From the NCBI RefSeq assembly GCF_001411555.2, contig NC_049915.1, forward strand, positions 19,501,424 through 19,565,423: 64,000 bases of DNA, written 5' to 3'. The DNA is from Juglans regia. Taxonomy: Eukaryota; Streptophyta; Magnoliopsida; Fagales; Juglandaceae. Each line of letters opens with the position of its first letter. The first letter of the stretch is position 1. Positions 56,281 to 64,000 of the stretch are shown in pieces. The translations under genes were made by a program, and so were the position numbers. The notes under the pieces were generated by a model, which was not told the origin of the DNA, made no database searches, and saw nothing but the letters and a program-made list of their open reading frames with translations.

Positions 56281-59214
56281 AGTGGGGCTTTGGTTATCCG
56301 CCATGCCAAAAAGTTTTCTTTAATTAATTATTCTCCAGAGAAATGCCAAGTTCATCGATATCGTTCTATATAATTATAATATTTTTATCGTCTTCTTACG
56401 GGATATTATAATTAAATGCCTCAAAAAATATTTCTTATTCTTTATTTATCTATAAATTAAATTTTAATTTCAAGTTATTTCCATTGAAGGATGATAAATA
56501 ATTAACGACAATAGTGTGCATTGCATGCACATGTTGATGTTGTTTATGGATACAAATTAGAGTTCAAGAATATTTGATCAACCGCCTTAACTATATATTA
56601 TTATACAAAACTGCTTAAGGCTATATAGAAACAGACGGGACTGGCCGTCGTTGACAGCGAACTAGTCGGTCGGCGGTATACAATTAAGAAAACCAATGCC
56701 GACCAATTTAGTTTTGGTCTGAACCAAATTTAAACCGTCAAATCGGTCGATTATATATATATTTATATTTATATTATACATATAAAACGACACCGTTTCA
56801 CTTAAGTTTTGTTTCACTTAAGTAGGTGAAACAATGTCGATTTAGTTATGAATTATATATATATATATATATTTAAAAACCTATGACATTTCACCTAATT
56901 TTAATAAACCTCCATTCTTCTTTTTCCTCCATCTTCTTTTTCCTTTTACAACTTTAACTTCTTCCCACCAACGTCATAGCCAGTTGCTCCCCTCCTCCTT
57001 CACAGCGACATTGACAGAAGACCAACGAACTGCACCGATTCATGCCGACACCATAGATGTCGGTTTTCTCCCCCCTAATCGGCCAGTTCTAAAGCTCTCT
57101 AGACATAGTCGGTGCGGCGTCGATTTTTAGCACTAGTTCTGCTACATACTCCGCACCTGTGCACACCATTGACGTGGCATTTTGCCATGTTAGTGCTTAT
57201 ATTATTAAAAAAATAAAAACGGAGGAAGAAGGAAGAAAAATGCAATGCCCATTTCCATCCATACACAAACCGCTCAGAAAGAAACTCATTTCGCGTTCTT
57301 CAAGAGTTGCCTCTCAAATCTCTCTTACACTTCAAACCACTCGGAAAATGAATCTTGTTTTCCACCAGTAATGCATCTCTCTCTCTCTAGAACTTGTTAA
57401 ATCTTGGTGGAAACCCATTTGGGTTACTTTCTATGGAAACCTCTTTTAAAAACCTCAGTTTGACTCCAATATGTGTGCATCCCTTCAAAGTTTTATGCTT
57501 TCATTTCACTTCATCTTCTTTTTAGTTAGTTTGTTTTTTCCCCAGGTGCTTTGAGAAGGAATCCAGAAAGCGGCCTAGGGTAACAATAATGAAACATATT
57601 GTTTCATCATAAGGGATTTCTATCCCGCGAGATAGTGTATGTGCATCCTTTTGAAACCTCTCAATTCACTAAATGCAACGTATCATTAATAGACGTTGGG
57701 TGGCATGTATGGGGCCTTCCCCTTTATATCTGCTTTTGGAGTTTTTGATTATTATATTGATGATGATTTACATAAATTAAGTTATATATGAGTTTTGTTA
57801 CACATAAGTTAGTGTGATAGCACACAACTATTTATAGTGGGACCTAATTATTATTTAAAAATAAAATAAAATATCAATATTTTTTTAGCATAATTGATGT
57901 AGAAAGCTTCTACATCAGTATGCTGGGTGTGTGAAAAAAAGAAAAGAAAAAGACTTCTAAATAGATTTTCTCATTATAACTTCTTGTTGCAATTGTAATT
58001 TCAAACTAACGTGACTTTATGTGATACATCAGATTTACTTTACAATCTAACGTACTATATCAATTCAAGTTAGTTTGTAAGTTATTTTTTTAAAAATCTA
58101 TTTGTATCTAAAGATTTTTCTTTAATGTATAAAGTCTTTGTATCCACATTAATATTGGGTTCATGAGTACCACTTCTATGTGTGCGTGGTTTGTAAATAA
58201 TGGAGGTCCATATAAATATATATATATATATATATATGTATATTATTCTTACTTCGTGCATTCTTTAAAAAAAATCCTTTGACCAAGAGGTATATTAAAA
58301 TCTTATTTTGCATTATTTGACCCACATAATTTAATGCTAATATAATAATTAATGCTACTTAAGAAATGAACAACCAATTAATGAAAATGTATAAATAACA
58401 CTACTCAGACAGATAAATTAAGATATTTTCAGATCAATCGCTTCATATATCATGTATATATATATAAGACACCAAACATACGTGAATTAATCCACTCCTT
58501 TAATTGGTGATATATTGATGACGTGGAATTTGTAAGCTGGTTTCATTATTTCCTAGTATAGATATAGAATATAATTTCAATGTCAACTAAAAAAACACAA
58601 CCAACACGTTTATAAAGAATCTAATGACTCAAAAGAGAACTAATTGTATTAAATAAGCAAAAAAAAAAAAAAAAAAGCCTCCGATTAAAAAGAAATGAAA
58701 AGAAAGAGAAGGAGGTATAAATAGCAGAGATTCGTGTTGCATAGCTAGCTGTCTGAGAAGTATATATGTTACTAAAGAGTGCATCAATATTTAATGATCA
58801 ATTAAGTTGGTGACAAGTTACCTAATCTCATTTAGAACATATTGAAATTAGTCATATACACAGCACAAAGCTTTTTTTTTTTTTTAAAGAGAGAAAATGT
58901 CACATGTCCAAGAGTAACCTCCTCCCAATTTTATTAAAAAAAAAAAAAAAAAACCCTCACTTATGGCCTTATCTCTCTCTCTCTCACACACACATATATA
59001 TATATGTATGAGAGAGAGAGAGAGAGAGCAATTTACTCCACCTCCACCACCTAGAGTCATGAATAAGAGGTAAATTTAGAATTTACTTCATTTAATGCAT
59101 CTTCCATATATAACCAGTTAATTAAAAGGTACTTGTAACTCCAATATAACACCTTCAACACATCCTTTGTGCTTAAGGTTTAAATTCCTTACTTAATAGC
59201 TCAGATGTTAAAGA
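56281..59214. other. Intergenic, no gene seen
   Basis: No supportable gene. 57,160-57,370 holds a short open frame without family resemblance. Repeats present are a possible MITE near 57,790-57,945 (gatgtagaaagcttctacatc is a small palindrome), a TA microsatellite near 58,214-58,240, a poly-A run near 58,660 and a CT/TA/GA run at 58,974-59,030. Confidence 0.5.
56640..57130. repeat. Unclassified dispersed repeat with aaacgacaccgttt motif
   Basis: Contains aaacgacaccgtttcactt and the inverted-sounding gtgaaacaatgtcg about 50 bases later, TA runs, and nearby cggtcggcggt and gtcggtgcggcgtcg phrases. The style recalls non-autonomous plant repeats such as the one at 1-318, but I could not define ends. 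Confidence 0.35.
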
Positions 59215-61374
59215 AGAAACAAGGGGAGTGACTGGCTAGGGGAGGAACTCGAGTGAATCACTTGTTGTTTGCTGACGATTGCATTTTGTTTGGAAGGGCA
59301 AGGGAGGAGGAATGGGTTAGAATTCAAAATTTGTTCCTGAAATATGAAAGGGCCTCTAGTCAGTTTCTAAACAAAGACAAAACAACAGTGTTTTTTAGTT
59401 CAAATTCGAGAGAGAATGTTAAAGGGAGGATAAATGAGTTAGGGGGTGCAATGATGAGAGGAAGCTAGGAGAAGTACTTGTGATTATCTCCTATAGTGTG
59501 AAAGTCTAAGTACAATACGTTCAGAAACATCAAAAAGAGGGTTTGGAAGAAAATCAATAACTGGAAAAACACTTTTCTGTCTACAACAGGGAAATAAATT
59601 CTTATTAATGCAGTACTCCAAACTATACCAACTTAAACAATAAGTATTTTCAAACTACCAAAAAGCCTGTGTAAAGAGCTAAACATGATGCTTGCTAAGT
59701 TTTGGTGGGGGAATAACCAAAAAGCAAATAGTGTACAATAGTGCAGCTGGGAGAAAATGGGAAAGTAGAAAGATAGAGGGGGCCTTGGCTTCAAGGATCT
59801 TGATTGCTTTAATTTGACTTTAGTAGCCAAATTGGGGTGGAGGTTTATCAACCCAAGTAGTATGGTAGCCAAGATTTTTAGAGATAAATATTTTAGATCC
59901 TCTTCTTTTTTAGAAGCTAAACTGGGCCATAGTCCATCTCTCATGTGGAGGAGCATTTGGAATGCAGTGGATTTATTGAGAAAGAGACTGAGATGGAGTA
60001 TGGGCAACAGAAAGGATATCAAGATTTGGGATCATAAATGGTTACGTACTCCTTTAACATTCAGCAGTCAATCCCCAATTTCACTCTTGGATAAAGAGGC
60101 AAAAGTCTATGATCTCATGAAAGGCTATGGAGAGTGGAATGAGCAATTAATTAAAAGAATCTTTAACAAGGAAGAAGCTGAGCTAATTTGCAGTATACCT
60201 TTAGGCAAAATGAATGTTGAAGATAAACTTGAATGGAGTTATGATGAAAAAGGGTAGTTTTCTGTGAAAAGTGCATGCATGTTGGAGTTTGACAAAAAAA
60301 GAACAAAATTAGGTGAAGCCTCTGGGGGAAGAGAAGTGGATAGAAGATGGAGAGGCATATGGGAGTTGAAGGTATCAGGAAAGGTTAAGCTATTCATGTG
60401 AAAAGCAGGAAATGAGATCCTAGCTACAAGAAGGAACCTGCTGCTCAGGAAAATTACTGAAGGTTCAAAATGTCCTATATGTAAAGAGGAGGAGGAAACA
60501 GTTATACATGTTTTATGGCAGTGCCCTGGTGCAAGTGATGTTTGGGCAGAATTCAGCATTCTAATACAAAAATGGAGTATGAACGAAGAAGATTTGTTGT
60601 CTCTATGGGAGAAGTTGTTGGGTAAGGTGGGTAAGGCTGAGATGGGAGAGATAGCTTCTGTCATGAGGTGTTTATGGCTGAGAAGAAATGAATTCATATT
60701 TAAAGGATCCTTTAAAAGCCCAAGTCAAGTGCCAAGGATAGCAAAGGAATGGATCTATGAGTTTCATTTGGCACAGTAGAAAAGCAAAAAAACAGACATG
60801 GCAGCAGCACAGAAAGAAGGAACCAGGTATTAAAGAGACCAAGAGAGAATTTTGTCAAGGCTAACTGGGATGCAGCAGTGGATCTAAAAGGAAAGAAGAT
60901 GGGGATAAGGGTAATCATCAGAGATGAAGAGGGGGAAGTTTTGGTTGCAGCCCAGGGTCAACAGAGTAATGTGGAACATCCAGCTATTGTTGAAAGCTAT
61001 GCCTTGTGAAAGGCAATGGAATTTTGCAAGAATTTAAATATGGAAAGAGTGATCTTTGAAGGAGATGCTCAACTGATAGTCAAGGCAATTAATGACCAAA
61101 AAGAAGATAGATATGTGTATGGAAGCATTGTTGAAGCTATTAAGAAGTTACTGTATTTATGGAAAGATTGGAGTGTTGAGTTCATGTACATGAATGCAAA
61201 AAAGGTAGCACATACGTTAGCAAAGAAAGCTTTCCGGTTAGATACAAAATTTGTTTGGATAGAAGAGGTACCAAATTGTATTAGAAACATTTGAGAAAGA
61301 GAGAACATGTAATGAGTGATCTTGTTTATTTCAGTAAAGATTGCATAAGTTTATTTTAAAAAAAAAAAAAAAAA
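59215..61374 (+). mobile_element. Decayed LINE with RT, zinc finger and RNase H
   Basis: A 5'-truncated non-LTR element. It starts inside the reverse transcriptase just before the catalytic FADD motif (NHLLFADDCILFGRA, 59,253). It goes on through FWWGNN and WKDRGGLGFKDL-like text, KLGWRFIN and WDHKWLRTPL. The zf-RVT follows, near 60,250-60,560 (FSVKSACMLE, CPICKEEEETVIHVLWQCP). An RNase H domain lies at 60,850-61,290 (NWDAAVDLKGKKMGIRVIIR, then VIFEGDAQLIVKAIND, then AHTLAKKAF). It ends in 17 A at 61,358-61,374. Only a few stops and shifts are present (for example a TAG in EKG*FSVKSA at 60,256), so it is younger than the LINE at 0.3-6.5 kb. Confidence 0.9.
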
Positions 61375-61895
61375 CAGCTTCCTTGGAGGAAGAATTTTGA
61401 TCAAGTTCCACGTTCCTAAAATGTCAAAATATTTACCAAATGAGTTTAAAATATGAGATAATTGATTGTTTAGCATGATATTAAAAAGTATTTTTTGATT
61501 TTTAATTGTGATTCCACACTATAATCCCATTTCAGCTGCACACATACTTACATTCATGTGTGTGTGTGTTCATCATTGCACTAGAAAAGGCTAAACATTA
61601 CAAAATCTCATCACACTATATACTAGACATAAGTCTCGACTTGGTTAAGGCAATATGGCAAATAAGAGTAAGAAAAGCCAAAAATAATGCTTCTGCAAAA
61701 TCTACTTCATTATTTAAGACACTGAGTACATGATCTGATACCGCGTGTCACCGTTATTCATCTGATTGTCAATTGGAAAATAAGAAACATACTTAAATAC
61801 TACACAAGAAATCCAATCCGTTTACATTACTTTTCTCTAATAATTAATTAGCTCAGCACTAATAGTTGTGATTACCCATTTTCTTAAAAGGGATA
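61375..61895. other. Region downstream of GAPN, no gene seen
   Basis: Lies between the LINE poly-A tail and the stop codon of the minus-strand GAPN gene. It should contain the GAPN 3' UTR and polyadenylation site. There is a TG microsatellite near 61,556. Confidence 0.5.
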
Positions 61896-63136
61896 TTAGC
61901 CCATGGTGTATGAAGGGGCTGGTAAATTGATGACGGTGGTCTTGACCTTAGTCATCATGTCAATGCTGTTGGTAATTCCTTGTGACCCAATTCCACTATC
62001 CTTTATACCCTGCCATCACCAAAGCATTTGTTATTAGTGTGCAATATTTGAGATAATGACCTTATTAAGAAGGAAGGGTAATTTCTGGAGTAAAGGTTTC
62101 TTGAGGGTAGGGTTTACCTGGAAAGGAAAATGATCTGGTCCACGAGCTGGTGCTGAGTTTATCTGTACCGTCCCAGTCTCCATTGCATCACTGATCAACA
62201 TTGCTTTGTTGATGTCTCTAGTGAAGACACAGCCCTGCATATAAATCAATTGTTATGATTAACCAATGAGATAAAGATAAGCCCTTTTCTACATGATCAA
62301 TTTCCAGCCCATATCTCATTTAACATAGCATAATGCCCAGTGATGTTAGAACCAGTGGTCCAGTACTAGGACAAAATTTAACAGTAGGACTTCTCTCCTA
62401 TATTTCATTAATTGTTCAGCAAAACAGAGCTCACCTGGGCTTCATTTGCTTTAGAGTTTAACATTAAGGTATGGCATATCAGTGAGAGTGCCCTAAAAGC
62501 ACTTCCCAGTTATCAATAAGAGTATAAAACTGCAGCATATAGTGACAGTATGGATGAAACGACAAGTTCTTGTATCAGGGGTGGATTGAACTAGTATTAA
62601 AGAAGTTCGATCCCTGATATTTCAAATACATTTAAGCTGGGGAGATGGTTCATTGGCCATTCACTCTGTAGAAAAGTTGTACACATGTGCATATAAGCTG
62701 ACAGTATGAACTTCAGAAGAACTGAACCACAATGCACAGAAAATTATAGATACGTACCTGAAGTCCAAAATTGCTAGCATTGCAATGGTGGATTCCTTCT
62801 TCTACAGAACTGATCCTGATTACTGGCAAGACTGGTCCAAATGGTTCCTCCCATGCAATCCTCATATCAGGTCTAACATTATCTAACAACAAGGGCCAGA
62901 TAAGGTTGCCCTCTCTTCTGTACTCTTGGCAAAATGTCACTCCCTTTTGTTTGGCATCCTTAACCAACCCTTCAATGTAATTGGCTGATGATTCTGACAC
63001 CACTGGGGTGATATCACAGTCATCCTCGGGGGGGCCAACAGTCAGTTTTGCCACTCTGGCCTTCACTTTCTCAACCAAAGCATCAGCAACAGACTCCATC
63101 ACCAAAATGACCTTAACAGCAGTGCATCTTTGACCA
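61896..63136 (-). CDS. GAPN: NADP-dependent non-phosphorylating GAPDH (ALDH11A), 3' part
   Basis: Three exons on the minus strand, 63136-62758, 62234-62118 and 62009-61896, join in phase to the natural stop and give the last 202 residues. The protein oxidises glyceraldehyde-3-phosphate directly to 3-phosphoglycerate in the cytosol, making NADPH. The first exon starts inside the codon before GQRCTAVKVILVMESV. This Cys is the catalytic ALDH cysteine. It continues TVGPPEDDCDITPVVSESSA, REGNLIWPLLLDNVRPDMRI and WEEPFGPVLPVIR. The next exons read GCVFTRDINKAMLISDAMET, SAPARGPDHFPFQ, GIKDSGIGSQGITNSIDMM and end NLPAPSYTMG. No damage is seen. Upstream exons with the catalytic Glu lie beyond 64,000. 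The intron before this exon is at least 860 bp long and holds a SINE. Confidence 0.95.
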
Positions 63137-63694
63137 CTGTCAAACATATTGGCACCAAGCATTTAAAAAGTAAGTCTTAGTAGTCGGTTATAAATTGGAG
63201 CAGAAAAAACTAGGCTCAGTTTGGTACTACAGAGAAGTAGATCATGGGATAGGTTCTATCATGCTTCAAGCAACCTTTTATCTGAACATAAGAAACTTGA
63301 CACTACACTGGAATTTACATAGATTGCCAAAATGGAGAAGAATGATTCTCGTTAGGACTAGTAATCATTATTTCATACATTGGCCAAGCCTATTCAAGCA
63401 AAGATCATCCCTTATTATCAATTATCTTGAATGTTGTAATAATCATTAACAGCATAATGATAAAACTACATTCCTTCGTTGTTTCCAACTATCCTTTCCA
63501 CCATAGCAAATGGACTATTATACAGTTGAAGGAGAAACATTAATGGTCTCAAATGGGGCATCCCTCCTATAAATACTAGTGTCATAATTTAATGCAAAAT
63601 ATAAAATGAATGTGATACATATGGATGGCTTATAAAATGACTCATCATGTTCCTGCAAACATAAGTCGATTAGTTTTCCCTTGTTATGTATAAT

Positions 63695-63924
63695 TTTTTT
63701 AATTAGCATCGGGTATCTGAGAACAGAGTACCGACTAATCCCGGGAATGCACAGGCCCTCGGCAAGAAGTTTCCCGCAAGTGCACCTCGGTTAATTCAAG
63801 GAGAAATTCCCTCAGTCCGATAGCCCCAAGAAATTGTTTTTACTCAAGAGGATTCAAACCTTAGACCTAGAGGGAGCATACCACCAAGACCAAGGTTTTT
63901 ACCACTTGAGCTAACTCCTAGGGG
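63695..63924 (-). mobile_element. tRNA-derived SINE (Au-like) in a GAPN intron
   Basis: Read on the minus strand, it starts CCCCTAGGAGTTAGCTCAAG. It has an A box like TAGCTCAAGTGGT and a B box like GGTTTGAATCC about 40 bases later. It runs through cgggattagtcggtactctg and ends in an A-rich tail (attaaaaaaatt). A target duplication of about 20 bp flanks it: TTTCCCTTGTTATGTATAAT at 63,675-63,694 and TTTCCCTTGTTATGCATGAT at 63,925-63,944, with two differences. The near-perfect duplication marks a fairly recent insertion. Confidence 0.85.
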
Positions 63925-64000
63925 TTTCCCTTGTTATGCATGATAGATTTTAGTTAGGAAAGAATATTCATTGTTCTTGTGCTTAAGTAATAAGAGCAGT

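Noticed and set aside
1..64000. CRISPR arrays, bacterial operons, tRNA or rRNA genes
   Set aside because: None seen. The window is plant nuclear DNA with introns and retroelements, and the only tRNA-like text is the SINE promoter.

Overview
The window looks like a lowland of a woody eudicot nuclear genome. The evidence is AT-rich sequence, GT-AG introns of plant size, a plant MIR156 gene, plant-specific gene families and a dense load of plant LINEs, Ty1-copia elements, PIF/Harbinger-type MITEs and a tRNA-derived SINE. The repeat style reminds me of Juglandaceae (walnut/pecan), but that is an impression, not a demonstration.

Layout. 0.3-6.5 kb: a decayed LINE interrupted by a degenerate TNT1-like Ty1-copia element. 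8.1-10.25 kb: a MIR156 gene on the minus strand. 12.4-13.3 kb: small DNA transposons. 16.05-30.36 kb: a candidate 14.3-kb Mutator-like element (MULE), the most interesting object here. 32.2-36.4 kb: a likely giant LTR. 36.4-41.1 kb: a second decayed copia element on the minus strand. 41.1-43.1 kb: a local tandem duplication. 43-52.6 kb: mostly MITEs, microsatellites and a LINE tail. 52.9-55.9 kb: an intact bHLH transcription factor gene (bHLH66/69, LRL type). 59.2-61.4 kb: another decayed LINE. 61.9-63.1 kb to the right edge: the 3' half of an NADP-dependent non-phosphorylating GAPDH gene (GAPN, ALDH11A) on the minus strand, with a young SINE in its intron.

The candidate MULE is bounded by a perfect 9-bp direct repeat (ATAATTAAA) and by imperfect inverted ends. 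It carries two convergent genes. One is a complete 957-aa FAR1/FRS5-like transposase-type protein with an apparently intact DDE triad and SWIM finger. The other is a 143-aa GRF-zinc-finger, coiled-coil, one-transmembrane protein of the At4g04775-like type. Between the ends and these genes lie fragments of two host genes, the last two exons of a GARP-family transcription factor and the ATPase core of a CKI1-like histidine kinase. Both sit where leader introns are expected. The layout recalls MuDR (two convergent genes driven from the terminal repeats) combined with Pack-MULE style gene capture. Part of the transposase's N-terminal exon block has been tandemly duplicated in frame.

Only the bHLH gene, the GAPN gene and MIR156 look like ordinary host genes. 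The host functions concerned are phase change (miR156 against SPL mRNAs), probable root-hair or tip-growth transcription (LRL bHLH) and cytosolic NADPH supply (GAPN). All three are independent transcription units with no sign of a shared pathway.
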